A DNA stretch of 64,000 nucleotides from Jiangella alba. GTDB taxonomy: Bacteria > Actinomycetota > Actinomycetes > Jiangellales > Jiangellaceae. Below, one piece after another: positions 43,074 through 52,582 of this stretch (within the stretch, counting starts at the first letter, position 1; each line of letters starts with the position of its first letter). The notes under the pieces were generated by a model. The model was not told where the DNA came from and did no database searches. It worked only from the letters and a program-made list of their open reading frames with translations. The stretch spans positions 1,178,001 to 1,242,000 of the forward strand of contig NZ_FNUC01000003.1 in NCBI RefSeq assembly GCF_900106035.1. The letters are read 5' to 3'. The position numbers and the translations under genes were made by a program.

Positions 43074-44109
43074 CCGGCAGGTCCAGCAACCGCTGCGCGT
43101 TCCGGAAGTACAGCTTCTCCAGGACGTCGTCGGGCAGGTCGAGGCCGCGGATCGTCGCCTCGGACTGGAACGGGAACGGGTTGCCGATCCCGTCCAGGCC
43201 GGTCTCGTAGAAGGCCAGGTTCCGTGCGTAGAAGGCCCGGGTGAGGTCGGGGTACTCGCCGGGCAGCGGCTGGTCCAGCCAGCCGGCCATGCGCGCGTAG
43301 TCGCTGCCGAAGAGCACCCGGTCGGCGAAGTCGCACAGCAGTGTCCGGGCCGCTGCCGGCTCCTGGGCGAGGTCGAGGACGCGCGCCGACGTCTCCAGCC
43401 AGAGGTTCGGATACCGCCGCATCATCCGGTGCAGGCGGTCGAACGGGATGAAGCAGCCGCCGTGCAGCGCGACGAAGTCCGTCGCCGGATGCGCCGACAC
43501 CAGCCGCTCGAACTCGTCGTGCAGCGTCTCCAGGCTGGGGAACTCCTCGCCGGCGAAGGACCAGTCGGGTCGTTCCAGCAGCTCGGTGTAGCGCGGGTTG
43601 TCCGGCGCGACGGGCTGGAAGAACGGTTCCGGGTCGGCGATGTGGATGCCGGCCGGACGCCGGTGCCGCGCGGCGCACTCCCACATCGGCGCCAGCCGCT
43701 CGTCGTCGACGGCGACCCGGTCGCCGTGCGCGTCGGTGAGCCAGAGGCCCAGCTGCTTCCAGATCTTGAGGCCGCGGGCGCCCAGCTCGAAGGCGTGCTG
43801 GACGTCGGCGGCGAGGTCCCGCTCGAAGCCGGGGGAACCGATGCCCGAGAGGTCGGGGGCGTGGAAGAGGACCATCCCGGCGACCGTGCGGTCTCCGCTC
43901 CAGCCGGCCCGCCACTCCTCGAACGGCTGCGGCGGCCAGGCTCCGACGAGGTTGACCAGCCCGCCGAGGCCCGCGGCCCGCACGGCGGCGACGGCCGCGT
44001 CACGGGCGCCGACGGAGAAGTGCGTGTGGACGTCGACGATCCGGCCGTGGAAGCGGGACCGGTAGCCGTCGTGCGGCCCGGCCGCGGCGCGAGCGAGCCG
44101 GCCGGTCAT
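43066..44109 (-). CDS. Amidohydrolase family 2 protein
   Basis: A 347-residue TIM-barrel metal hydrolase or decarboxylase of the amidohydrolase 2 family. VDVHTHF (about 25-31) gives the first metal pair, VALHGG a further histidine and LFGSDY the catalytic aspartate. There is no signal peptide. It is downstream of, and overlaps in ATGA with, the aminotransferase gene, so both are read together away from the importer operon. The substrate is unknown; acting on a lactone, carboxylate or imine of the imported compound would fit the locus. Confidence 0.88.
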   Translation of the reverse strand: MTGRLARAAAGPHDGYRSRFHGRIVDVHTHFSVGARDAAVAAVRAAGLGGLVNLVGAWPPQPFEEWRAGWSGDRTVAGMVLFHAPDLSGIGSPGFERDLAADVQHAFELGARGLKIWKQLGLWLTDAHGDRVAVDDERLAPMWECAARHRRPAGIHIADPEPFFQPVAPDNPRYTELLERPDWSFAGEEFPSLETLHDEFERLVSAHPATDFVALHGGCFIPFDRLHRMMRRYPNLWLETSARVLDLAQEPAAARTLLCDFADRVLFGSDYARMAGWLDQPLPGEYPDLTRAFYARNLAFYETGLDGIGNPFPFQSEATIRGLDLPDDVLEKLYFRNAQRLLDLPAT

Positions 44110-45404
44110 GCGGCGAGCCGCCGCAGCGCGCCGGTGTTGGCCTGGATCTTCGCGAAGGCGTGCGCCAGGTCGGTGGTGAGGTCCTCGTTCTCCTCGACGT
44201 AGTTCCACGGGATCTCGATCGACGCGGCCACCTTCGCCCGCATGCCGGGGAGGTCCGCCGCCGTCGCGTCGTATCCGGAGCGCCGGATGGCGCCGGTCCA
44301 CATCACCTTCGGCCCGGCGTACGACGGGCTCAGCCGCGGCGACTCGTTGAGGCCGCGGGCCACGTACGAGACCGCCGGGACGCCCTCGGCCTGGAGCACC
44401 CGCAGGATCGCGTCGCGCCACTCGGGGACGCGGACGTTGATCGTCACCATGTGGTAGACGGGCGAGTCGTCGGCCGGATGGGCCGGCATCGCGAACAGGT
44501 CGAGGCCGTCGATCTTCTTCCGCAGCGCCTCGGCGTTGGCGCGCCGGTTCGCGTTGAGCTCGTCGACGTGCGGCAGTTGGTCCAGCGCCAGGATCAGTGA
44601 GGCGAGGTTGGGCCGGTAGGTGTAGACGAGCGTGTCGACGAGGTCGCGCAAGTCGTCGGGGAAGCCCGGTTCGCTGGCGCGCCCGATCAGCTCGCCTCGC
44701 CCGGCGTGCTGGGCGCTGATGGTCGGCGTCCAGTAGACGGATTCGTGGCGGGTGACCAGATAGCCGCCCTCGGTCGTCGCCAGCGGCTTGACGCCGTTGA
44801 TCGAGAAGCCGGCGGCGTCGCCGAGCGAGCCCAGGCGCCGGCCGCGGTGGCGGGCGCCGTGCGCCTGGCTGCCGTCCTCGATCACGGCCAGGTCGTGGCG
44901 GCCGGCGAAGTCGAGGATCGCCGTCATGTCGCTGACCTGCCCGTACAGGTGCGGCACCAGGACGGCGCGGGTGTGCGGCGTCAGGGCCGGCTCCAGGCCG
45001 TCCGGGTCGATGAGGCCGGTCTCGGCGCTCACGTCGCAGAAGACCGGGACCGCGCCGTTGTGGAGGATGCACGACACCGACGCGCCCCAGGAGTACGGCG
45101 ACGTGATGACGTGGTCGCCGTCGGCGATCTCCAGCCCGATCAGCGCGGACTGCAGCGCGCCGTGCCCGGAGCTCGCGCTCAGGCAGTGCGGCACCTCGTG
45201 GAATTCGGCCAGTGCCCGCTCGAACTCTCCGACGACCGGATGGTGCTTGGAGAGCCCTTGGGTCGGCCCGGTGCTGATCACCTGGACCAGTCGCTCCAGG
45301 ATCGCCGCCGAGAAGCGCGGATACCGAGGGGGTTCGTGTCCGAAGGCGGCCGTGCCGCCCTCGATCGCCAGTTCCATCGTCACGTCGGCCAGCGTACGGA
45401 GCAT
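44106..45404 (-). CDS. DegT/DnrJ/EryC1/StrS family aminotransferase
   Basis: A 432-residue PLP enzyme of the sugar aminotransferase family. SASSGHGALQSALIG binds the cofactor phosphate, VIEDGSQAHGA holds the aspartate that pairs with the ring nitrogen, and GFSINGVKPLATTEGG the PLP lysine (K206). This family normally transaminates keto sugars in antibiotic or cell-wall synthesis; here it lies in an import and catabolism locus, where it might remove an amino group. ATG 45404 is 10 bases from the perfect palindrome; a second ATG at 45377 would also work. Confidence 0.88.
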   Translation of the reverse strand: MLRTLADVTMELAIEGGTAAFGHEPPRYPRFSAAILERLVQVISTGPTQGLSKHHPVVGEFERALAEFHEVPHCLSASSGHGALQSALIGLEIADGDHVITSPYSWGASVSCILHNGAVPVFCDVSAETGLIDPDGLEPALTPHTRAVLVPHLYGQVSDMTAILDFAGRHDLAVIEDGSQAHGARHRGRRLGSLGDAAGFSINGVKPLATTEGGYLVTRHESVYWTPTISAQHAGRGELIGRASEPGFPDDLRDLVDTLVYTYRPNLASLILALDQLPHVDELNANRRANAEALRKKIDGLDLFAMPAHPADDSPVYHMVTINVRVPEWRDAILRVLQAEGVPAVSYVARGLNESPRLSPSYAGPKVMWTGAIRRSGYDATAADLPGMRAKVAASIEIPWNYVEENEDLTTDLAHAFAKIQANTGALRRLAA

Positions 45405-45414
45405 GAACAGGATC

Positions 45415-45430
45415 GGTCAACCGGTTGACC
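45415..45430. promoter_or_regulatory. FadR/GntR-type operator in the divergent promoter
   Basis: GGTCAACCGGTTGACC is a perfect 16-bp palindrome between the aminotransferase and permease genes. A closely similar sequence precedes the GntR gene at 53341. It is ideally placed to control both arms of the locus. Confidence 0.7.
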
Positions 45431-45538
45431 AATTCTTGTCGGAACCCTAGGGTGCCGCCTACGACGACATCCACCGCGGCTGCCACGGCGCCGTCCCGGC
45501 TCCCGCGCCCGGCACTCCATGACCCGAGAGGGACACCC

Positions 45539-46597
45539 TTGATCCGAGCGTTCATCGAGCGTCGCTCCGACCCAGGCACCGAGCACGCGCCCGCACCACC
45601 GGGCGACGGCCGGCAGGCCGCCTCCGCGCGGCTGCTGCTGGCGGTGATCCGCCTGGGCCCGACGCTGCTGCTGGCGATCCTCGCGGTGGTCTTCACCGTG
45701 GCCTCGCCGTACTTCCTGACCTCCGGCAACCTGCAGAACCTCGGCGCGCAGAGCTCGATCGTGATGGCTCTCGCGCTCGGCCAGCTGATCGTCGTGCTCA
45801 TCAGGGGCATCGACATCTCGGTCGGCTCGGTCATCGGGTTCTCGGTGGTGTTCGCCGCCGTCGTCGGCGGCACCGGCAACGGCTGGCAGTTCCTCCTGCT
45901 CGCACTGCTCGGCGGGGCGCTGATCGGGACCATCAACGGCGCCGTGATCGTGTGGGGCCGGCTGCCGCAGCCGTTCATCGTCACGCTGGCCACGCTCGGC
46001 GCGGCAGCCGGAGCGGCGCAGCTGCTCACCGACGGCACCGCCGTCGTCGGCCTGCCGGACCTGATCACGACGATCGGCGGCGGCGAACTCGGCCCGGTGC
46101 CGACGCCGGTGCTGCTCGTCGGCGTCCTCGGGTTGCTGCTCTGGTACGTCACGACCCGGACGCAGTGGGGCCGGTGGCTCTACGCGCTGGGCGGCAACCC
46201 GGAGGGCGCCACGCGGATGGGCTTGCCGGTCGGCCGCATCACGATGGCGGCGTTCGTCATCTCCGGGGTCACCGCAGCGTGCGCCGGGATCATCGCCGCC
46301 GGACGTACCAACACCGCGACCCCGCTGGCCGGGACGGGCGCCGAGCTGGACTCGATCATCGCCGTCGTCATCGGCGACGCGAGCCTCTTCGGAGGCCGCG
46401 GGACCGTCGTGAACGTACTGGTCGGAGCCCTGATCCTCGGCACCATCCGCAACGGCCTGGACCTGCTCGGCGTGAGCCCCTACATGCAGCAGGTCGCCGT
46501 CGGCGTGATCGTGCTCGCCGCGCTCGAGCTCGACGTGATCCGCCGGCGGCTGGAGGAACGGGTGAAGCGGCTGACCGCGCTGGAGGTGGAACGATGA
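45539..46597 (+). CDS. Ribose-type ABC transporter permease
   Basis: A 352-residue permease of the RbsC/BPD_transp_2 family with about 8-10 helices. RGIDISVGSVIGFS and GGNPEGATRMGLPVGR are family hallmarks. It forms the channel of a monosaccharide-type importer as a homodimer. The TTG at 45539 is taken as the start because GAGAGGGA lies about 5 bases upstream; the frame is open further upstream to 45425 but that stretch is proline/threonine-rich and overlaps the promoter. It starts a seven-gene operon without gaps. Confidence 0.88.
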   Translation: MIRAFIERRSDPGTEHAPAPPGDGRQAASARLLLAVIRLGPTLLLAILAVVFTVASPYFLTSGNLQNLGAQSSIVMALALGQLIVVLIRGIDISVGSVIGFSVVFAAVVGGTGNGWQFLLLALLGGALIGTINGAVIVWGRLPQPFIVTLATLGAAAGAAQLLTDGTAVVGLPDLITTIGGGELGPVPTPVLLVGVLGLLLWYVTTRTQWGRWLYALGGNPEGATRMGLPVGRITMAAFVISGVTAACAGIIAAGRTNTATPLAGTGAELDSIIAVVIGDASLFGGRGTVVNVLVGALILGTIRNGLDLLGVSPYMQQVAVGVIVLAALELDVIRRRLEERVKRLTALEVER

Positions 46598-47385
46598 GCC
46601 CGGCGACGACCACCACGCCGCTGCTGCAGATCGCCGGCGCGTACAAGACGTTCGGCCACGTCACCGCTCTGAACGGCGTCGACTTCCAGCTGCACCAGGG
46701 CGAGATCGTCGCGCTGCTGGGCGACAACGGGGCCGGGAAGTCGACCCTGGTCAAGGTCATCGCCGGCGTGCACCAACTGGACGCGGGCGAGCTGCGCCTC
46801 GACGGCGAGGCGGTGCACTTCCGCAGCCCCGCGGACTCGCGCGGCGCCGGGATCGAGACCGTCTACCAGGACCTCGCGGTCTTCGACAACCTCGACGTCC
46901 TCGCCAACATGTTCATGGGCCGCGAGCACCGCACGCCGCGTTGGCTCGGGCCGCTGGGCTACCTGCGCAACCGTCAGATGCTCGCGGCCTGGAAGGCGGC
47001 GTCGGCCGAGCTCAAGGTCACCATCCCCGACCCGCGCCAGCCGATCGGCCTGATGTCCGGCGGCCAGCGGCAGGCGGTGGCGGTGGCCCGGGCGGCGGCG
47101 TTCGCCAGCCGGGTCGTCGTGCTGGACGAGCCCACCGCGGCGCTCGGCATCCGGGAGAGCCGGCAGGTGATCGAGCTGGTGCGGTCGCTGCCGGAGCGAG
47201 GGATGTCGGTCGTCCTGATCTCCCACAACATGGAGCACGTCCTCCAGATCGCCGACCGGGCCACCGTCCTGCGGCAGGGCCGGGTCGTCGGGAACGCGGT
47301 CGCCAGCAAGGAGAACGAGCACCGGCTCGTCTCGATGATCGTCGGATCGCCGCACCACCAATTCGACCAGGAAGGGCACCCATGA
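46594..47385 (+). CDS. Sugar ABC transporter ATP-binding protein, single domain
   Basis: A 263-residue ATPase with one nucleotide-binding domain. LLGDNGAGKSTL is Walker A, LMSGGQRQAVAVARA the signature, and VVVLDEPTAALG Walker B. Most ribose-type importers use a double-domain ATPase; the single-domain form occurs in the FrcA-like subgroup and would act as a homodimer. It overlaps the permease stop in ATGA. Confidence 0.92.
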   Translation: MSPATTTTPLLQIAGAYKTFGHVTALNGVDFQLHQGEIVALLGDNGAGKSTLVKVIAGVHQLDAGELRLDGEAVHFRSPADSRGAGIETVYQDLAVFDNLDVLANMFMGREHRTPRWLGPLGYLRNRQMLAAWKAASAELKVTIPDPRQPIGLMSGGQRQAVAVARAAAFASRVVVLDEPTAALGIRESRQVIELVRSLPERGMSVVLISHNMEHVLQIADRATVLRQGRVVGNAVASKENEHRLVSMIVGSPHHQFDQEGHP

Positions 47386-48395
47386 ACCAGTTGACGAGGA
47401 CCGCAACGGCGGTCGTCTGCGCCTGTGCCGTGGCCGGCGGCCTGGCCGCGTGTTCCGCGCGCGGTGAGGCCGCGACGGACGCCGAGATCAAGGTCATGTA
47501 CCTGCTGCCGACGCTCAACGACGAGGCGTACAGCCGCGAGGCGGCCGGCGCGCGCGCCGAGGCCGACCGGCTGGGCGTCGAGGTCGACGTTCAGGCCGGC
47601 CCACAGCGGCGCGACCCGTCGCCGATCATCGCGAAGGTCGAGGACGCGATCACCCAGCAGTTCGACGTCATCGTGGTCGACCCCGGCGAGTACGCGGCGC
47701 AGTTGTCGCCCGTCCTGAACAAGGCCGAGGAGGCCGGGATCGACGTGATCTCGATGATCCAGGAGATCCCCGACCTCGAGCCGACGGTGCACATCGCCTA
47801 CGACGAGTCCGCCGGCTACCGCGCCGCGGGGGAGTACATGGGCGAGCTGCTGCCCGAGGGCGGCGAGCTGGGCGTCATCGGCTGCGGGATCGGCAACGCC
47901 CAGATGGACGGGCGCCGCTCCGCGTTCGCGGACGGGTTGCCGGCGAACATCACCCAGGTCCAGATCGGCGAGACCCAGTGCGACCCGACCAAGGCGCGCA
48001 AGCTCACCGAGAACATGCTGACCGCCCATCCGGAGCTGGCCGGCATCTTCAGCGACACCGACATCGCGCTGCTCGGCGGCATCGAGGCGCTGCGCGCCGC
48101 AGGCGCGGACCTGGCGGTGATCGGCGGCGACGGGCAGACGGCCAACCTGGAGCTGATCTCGAACGGCGAGATCCAGGACGCCAGCACCAGCTATCCGAGC
48201 GAGATCTTCGGCGCGACGGCGATCCAGGTGGCCAGCCGGCTCGCGGCCGACGAGGACGTCGCCGCCCTCTGCGAGATCCCCTCGCAGCCGCTGATCACCG
48301 AGGACACCGCCGCACAGGTGCTGGCGCTGATCGAGGAGATCGACGCCGGCAGCGCGCAACCCGAAGTGCCCGACTGCACGGAGAACCATGACTGA
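47382..48395 (+). CDS. Sugar-type ABC substrate-binding lipoprotein
   Basis: A 337-residue periplasmic-binding protein 1-like lipoprotein (RbsB class). The lipobox LAAC is at about residue 24; the ligand fold follows (VMYLLPTLNDEAYSREAAG, VIVVDPGEY, GGDGQTANLELI). The pocket residues do not match any sugar I can name. The C-terminus has two cysteines (ALCEIP and PDCTEN) that may form a disulfide. It overlaps the ATPase stop in ATGA and the next gene by 8 bases. Confidence 0.9.
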   Translation: MNQLTRTATAVVCACAVAGGLAACSARGEAATDAEIKVMYLLPTLNDEAYSREAAGARAEADRLGVEVDVQAGPQRRDPSPIIAKVEDAITQQFDVIVVDPGEYAAQLSPVLNKAEEAGIDVISMIQEIPDLEPTVHIAYDESAGYRAAGEYMGELLPEGGELGVIGCGIGNAQMDGRRSAFADGLPANITQVQIGETQCDPTKARKLTENMLTAHPELAGIFSDTDIALLGGIEALRAAGADLAVIGGDGQTANLELISNGEIQDASTSYPSEIFGATAIQVASRLAADEDVAALCEIPSQPLITEDTAAQVLALIEEIDAGSAQPEVPDCTENHD

Positions 48396-49584
48396 CCGAT
48401 CGTCGCACCGTCCACCAGGAGGTCAGGTGTCCGCACCGTTCGCGGCCGAGCGACTCGACGAGCTGCTGCAGGAGGCCGGGGTCGACGTCGTCCTCGCGAC
48501 CACGCGGCACAACGTCCAGTACCTGCTCGGCGGCTACCGCTACTTCTTCTTCGCCGGTATGGACGCCATCGGGGTCAGCCGCTACCTGCCCGTCGTCGGG
48601 TACGTCGCGGGCCGGCCGGAGGACGCCTTCTACGTCGGCTGCGGCAACGAGGACTGGGGCACCGACGTGCAGCCGCTCTGGGTCGGCGAGATCCAGAACG
48701 TGAGCTGGTCCAGCCTCGACTCGGCCCGCGTGGCGGCCGCCGCGATCACCCGCCGCGGCGCCGCGACCGGGCGCATCGCGGTCGAGTACGCGTTCATCCC
48801 GGCCGACGCCCTGGACGAACTGCGGCGCGAGCTGCCGGACGCCGAGTTCGTCGACGCGCACCCGATCCTGGAGTCGCTGCGCGGGCGGAAGTCCGCCGCG
48901 GAGCTGGCGCTGGTCCGGACGGCGTCGGAGGGGATCATCGACTCGATGCTGGCCACCTTCGCCACGGTCCGCCCGGGCCTCACCAGGCACCAGATCGTCG
49001 AGGAGTTCCGCCGCCAGCAGACCAGCCGCGGGCTGGTCTTCGACTACTGCCTGATCGCCACCGGCCCGAGCCTCAACCGGGCACCGTCGCAGGAGCCGTG
49101 GCGCCCCGGCACCGTGCTCTCGCTCGACAGCGGCGGCATGTTCGACGGCTACATCGGCGACCTCGCCCGGATGGCCGTCCACGGGGAGCCGACCGACCGC
49201 ATGGTCGAGCTGATGGCCGAGATCGAGCACGTCCAGCAGCAGGTCCGGACCGTGGTCCGGGCCGGCAGCCCGGGCTCGGCGATCTACGAGATCGCGGCCG
49301 ACCTGGTGGCCGCCAGCCCATACGCCGCGACCATGACGTTCCTGGCGCACGGCATGGGCCTGATCACCCACGAGGTGCCGCGGCTGACGGCGACCGGCCC
49401 GGTGCCCTACCCGGCCGACCACGCGCACACCCCGCTGGCCGAGGGCAACGTGCTGTCCATCGAGACCTGGATCGAGGACCCGGTGGTCGGCTTCGTGAAG
49501 CTGGAGGACACCCTCATCGTGACGGCGGACGGGTACGAGGCGCCCGGGGACATCGGCCGCGGCTACACGGTCGTCCATGACTAG
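48388..49584 (+). CDS. M24 family metallopeptidase (Xaa-Pro dipeptidase/creatinase fold)
   Basis: A 398-residue pita-bread-fold protein. All five metal ligands are present: D247 (SLDSGG), D258 (YIGDLAR), H321 (LAHGMGLITHE), E359 (SIETWI) and E373 (KLEDTLIV). It should therefore be a true metal hydrolase (prolidase or DMSP lyase DddP-like) and not creatinase, which lacks the metals. Its place between importer and kinase suggests it cleaves an amide or ester bond in the imported compound. DddP (a lyase of this fold) is an alternative and cannot be excluded. The ATG overlaps the previous stop by 8 bases. Confidence 0.85.
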   Translation: MTDRSSHRPPGGQVSAPFAAERLDELLQEAGVDVVLATTRHNVQYLLGGYRYFFFAGMDAIGVSRYLPVVGYVAGRPEDAFYVGCGNEDWGTDVQPLWVGEIQNVSWSSLDSARVAAAAITRRGAATGRIAVEYAFIPADALDELRRELPDAEFVDAHPILESLRGRKSAAELALVRTASEGIIDSMLATFATVRPGLTRHQIVEEFRRQQTSRGLVFDYCLIATGPSLNRAPSQEPWRPGTVLSLDSGGMFDGYIGDLARMAVHGEPTDRMVELMAEIEHVQQQVRTVVRAGSPGSAIYEIAADLVAASPYAATMTFLAHGMGLITHEVPRLTATGPVPYPADHAHTPLAEGNVLSIETWIEDPVVGFVKLEDTLIVTADGYEAPGDIGRGYTVVHD

Positions 49585-50992
49585 CCCGGCGGTGACGCTC
49601 GCCGAGCTGGACCGGCCGCCCACCGCACGGCGCGAGGCGGACGACCTGGCCGCCGTGCGGGCCGCCGCCGCGCGGCGGCGCACCTGGACCGTCGTGATCG
49701 ACGACGACCCCACCGGCACCCAGTGCGTCCGCGACGTGCCGGTCGTCATGGGGGAGTGGACCGCCGGCGACCTCGCCTGGGCGGCGCGGGGGCATGACCT
49801 CGCCTTCGTGCTGACGAACAGCCGGGCGCTGCCCGCGTCCGAGGCGAGCCGGGTGACGTCGCACGCGGCGGCGGCGGCCGGCCGGGCCGGCGAGCGGCTC
49901 GGCCGGCCGGTGCGGTACGTGAGCCGGAGCGACTCGACCCTGCGCGGGCACGTGCGGGAGGAGGTGGCGGCCGTCCGGGCGGCGGCCGGCTCGCCGCAAC
50001 GGCAGCGGGTCGTCTTCGCGCCGGCCTTCGTCGAGGCCGGCCGGGTCACCGCCCGCGGTGTGCAGTGGGTCGGCGACGGTGTGTTCGTCCCGGCTGCCGC
50101 CACCGAATACGCCGCGGACCCGGCGTTCGGCTACGACGACGTGGACCTCGCCGCTTGGGTGCGTGCCCGGCTGCGCGACGACGTCGCCCGTGTGCGGGTG
50201 CTCGATCTGGCGCTGCTACGCGGCGGTTCCGGCCCCGAGCTGGTCCGCGACGAGCTGCGTCGCGGACACCACGACGACGTCTGGATCGCCGAGGCGGTGA
50301 CCGGCGGCGACCTCGCCGCGCTGGCGGCCGGCTGTGCGCTGGCCGAGGACGACGGCCTGCGTGTCGTCTACCGGACCGGCCCCACGGCGGTCCGGGCGCT
50401 CGCCGGGCGGCCGCTGCCCGAGCCGTGGCCGGGCCGCGACGGACCGGCGGCCAGCGGGCTGGTCGTCGTCGGAAGCCACACCGGGCTCACCAACGTCCAG
50501 GTGGACGAGCTGCGGCGGAGCCGGCCGGTGTCGCTCGTCGAGCTCGACGCCAGGGTGGTCGCCGCCGTCGACGAGGCGGCGCGGGAAGCCGAGATCGGGC
50601 GGGCGGCCGCCGCCGTCCGGGCCGCCGTGCCGTCGGTCACGACGGTGCTGCGGACGTCCCGGCAGGTCGTCGCCGGCGCGGACCCGATCACCACCAGCGG
50701 GCGGGTGGCCGCCGCCCTCACCGAGACGGTACGCCGGATCGCCGAGACGACGGAGCTGGGCTTCCTCGTAGCCAAGGGCGGCATCACCTCGCACGACGTC
50801 CCCGCGCGGGCACTCGGCGCGACCCGGGCCGTCGTCCTCGGCCAGCTGTTCCCCGGGATGGTGCCGGTGTGGCGGCTGCTCGACGGCTCCCGGCCGGAGC
50901 TGCCCTACGTCGTGTTCCCCGGCAACGTCGGCGACCGCACCAGCCTCGCGGTCACCGTCACCCGGCTCGCAGAAGGAGACCGCAGTGCCTGA
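49577..50992 (+). CDS. Four-carbon acid sugar kinase-like protein (OtnK/DUF1537 family)
   Basis: A 471-residue two-domain kinase of the family that phosphorylates D-threonate, D-erythronate or related acid sugars. VIDDDPTGTQ (about 38-48) and SRSDSTLRGH belong to the N-terminal sugar-binding domain. FLVAKGGITSHDV and VFPGNVGD are the C-terminal ATP-binding motifs. The usual partner, a PdxA2-type dehydrogenase, is absent. Instead an HpcH/HpaI aldolase and an SDR follow. ATG 49577 overlaps the M24 stop (ATGACTAG). Confidence 0.85.
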   Translation: MTSPAVTLAELDRPPTARREADDLAAVRAAAARRRTWTVVIDDDPTGTQCVRDVPVVMGEWTAGDLAWAARGHDLAFVLTNSRALPASEASRVTSHAAAAAGRAGERLGRPVRYVSRSDSTLRGHVREEVAAVRAAAGSPQRQRVVFAPAFVEAGRVTARGVQWVGDGVFVPAAATEYAADPAFGYDDVDLAAWVRARLRDDVARVRVLDLALLRGGSGPELVRDELRRGHHDDVWIAEAVTGGDLAALAAGCALAEDDGLRVVYRTGPTAVRALAGRPLPEPWPGRDGPAASGLVVVGSHTGLTNVQVDELRRSRPVSLVELDARVVAAVDEAAREAEIGRAAAAVRAAVPSVTTVLRTSRQVVAGADPITTSGRVAAALTETVRRIAETTELGFLVAKGGITSHDVPARALGATRAVVLGQLFPGMVPVWRLLDGSRPELPYVVFPGNVGDRTSLAVTVTRLAEGDRSA

Positions 50993-51800
50993 TCCGAACC
51001 GCAGCCGTTCGCTCGCGGACCGCCTCCGGGACCGCGACCCGGTGCTCGGGCTGATCGTCAAGATGCCCAACCCCGCGCTGGTCGAGCAGGCCCGGTACCT
51101 CGGGTTCGACCTGGTGGTGATCGACACCGAGCACGGGGCCGGCGACGATCTGCTGCTCGAGCACCACCTGCGCGCCGCCGGCAGCGCCGGCATCGACGCG
51201 CTGGTCAGGGTCGGGTCGAACTCACCGCTCGACATCCTCCGGGCGCTCGACGCCGGGGCCGCCGGGGTGATCGTCCCGCACGTCGCCGACGCCGCGGGGG
51301 CGGGCGAGGCGGTCGCCAGCGCCCACTACCCGCCGCGCGGCCGACGTGGGCTCGCGGTGAGCACCCGGGGCGGACGGTACGGCGACGAGCCGATCGACGA
51401 GTACCTCGCCCGGGTCGCCGCGCAGACCGTCGTCGTCGTGCAGGTCGAGGACGAGGCCGGGGTGCGCAACGCGGCCGAGATGGTCGCGACCCCCGGCGTC
51501 AACGGCGTCTGGGTGGGGCCGGGCGACCTGTCCGCGTCGCTCGGCTTCCCCGGGCAGGGCGACCACCCGCGGGTCCGCGCCGCCGTCGAACAGGTCGTCG
51601 GCGAGGTCGTCCGCAGCGAGCGGACCGCCGCGGCGGTGCTGGTCAAGTCCGCACACGAGATCAAGGAATGGCACGCTCTGGGTGCGTCGGTGTTCCTCAT
51701 CACCTCGATCGACCTGTTCGGCCGGGCCGCCCGTGAGCTCGTGGCGGCGGCCGGGGCGCTGGACGGCGCCCGTCACGACGTCAAGGAGGCAGCACAGTGA
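50985..51800 (+). CDS. HpcH/HpaI family aldolase
   Basis: A 271-residue class II aldolase that by family splits 2-keto-3-hydroxy acids into pyruvate and an aldehyde, with a divalent metal. VVIDTEHGAGDD, VQVEDEAGVRNA (metal-binding glutamate and aspartate) and WVGPGDLSASLG are conserved. The GTG start has AGAAGGAGA just upstream and overlaps the kinase stop. It fits a step late in acid-sugar breakdown, feeding pyruvate to central metabolism. Confidence 0.9.
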   Translation: MPDPNRSRSLADRLRDRDPVLGLIVKMPNPALVEQARYLGFDLVVIDTEHGAGDDLLLEHHLRAAGSAGIDALVRVGSNSPLDILRALDAGAAGVIVPHVADAAGAGEAVASAHYPPRGRRGLAVSTRGGRYGDEPIDEYLARVAAQTVVVVQVEDEAGVRNAAEMVATPGVNGVWVGPGDLSASLGFPGQGDHPRVRAAVEQVVGEVVRSERTAAAVLVKSAHEIKEWHALGASVFLITSIDLFGRAARELVAAAGALDGARHDVKEAAQ

Positions 51801-52579
51801 GCACGAGCGGGATCCTCGGCCGGTTCGACCTCACCGGACGCACCGCGTTGATCACCGGCGCCGGCATGGGCATCGGGCGGGCGTTCGCGCACGCCCTCGG
51901 CGAGGCCGGCGCGAACGTCGCGGTGATCGATCTGGACCTGCGACGTGCCGAGCAGGTGGTTGCCGGGCTCGGCGAGAGCGGGGTCGCCGCGCTCGCCGTC
52001 GGCGCCGACGCGTCCGACCCCGAGCAGATCGACGCCTTCGTCGCCCAGGTCGTCGCGCACTTCGGCCGGCTCGACATCGCCGTCAACAACGCCGGGATCA
52101 ACCTCAACTCGGCGGCGGAGGAGACCACGCTGGACGAGTGGGACCGCGTCTTCGCGGTGAACACCCGGGGCGTGTTCCTCGCCTGCCAGGCCGAGGCACG
52201 GGCGATGTTCCCGCACGGCTACGGCAAGATCGTCAACACCGCGTCGATGGCCTCGCTGATCGTCCCGCACCCGCAGAAGCAGGTCTCGTACAACGCGTCC
52301 AAGGGCGCCGTGGTCACCCTCACGCGCACGCTGGCCGCCGAGTGGGCGCCGCGCGGCATCCGGGTGAACTGCATGTCGCCGGGGATCATCCGGACCGCGC
52401 TGATCGAGCAGTCGCCCGACCTCGCCCCGCTCGTCGACGAGTGGGTGCGCTCCATCCCGGCGGGCCGGCTGGGCGAGGTCGAGGACCTCCAGGGCGGCAT
52501 CGTGTACCTCGCCAGCCCGGCGTCGGACTACATGACCGGCCACAACCTGGTGATCGAGGGCGGCCAGACCCTCTGGTGA
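51797..52579 (+). CDS. SDR family oxidoreductase of the catabolic operon
   Basis: A 260-residue short-chain dehydrogenase. TGAGMGIG (about 20-27), NNAGIN, the catalytic serine in NTASMAS and YNASKG are all present. NAD(P)-dependent oxidation of a hydroxyl in the imported acid-sugar-like compound is likely. It starts with a GTG that overlaps the aldolase stop (GTGA) and ends 3 bases before the convergent GntR gene. Confidence 0.9.
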   Translation: MSTSGILGRFDLTGRTALITGAGMGIGRAFAHALGEAGANVAVIDLDLRRAEQVVAGLGESGVAALAVGADASDPEQIDAFVAQVVAHFGRLDIAVNNAGINLNSAAEETTLDEWDRVFAVNTRGVFLACQAEARAMFPHGYGKIVNTASMASLIVPHPQKQVSYNASKGAVVTLTRTLAAEWAPRGIRVNCMSPGIIRTALIEQSPDLAPLVDEWVRSIPAGRLGEVEDLQGGIVYLASPASDYMTGHNLVIEGGQTLW

Positions 52580-52582
52580 CGC

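Noticed and set aside
48388-49584. Creatinase
   Set aside because: Creatinase lacks metal ligands, whereas all five ligands of the metal-dependent members are present here.
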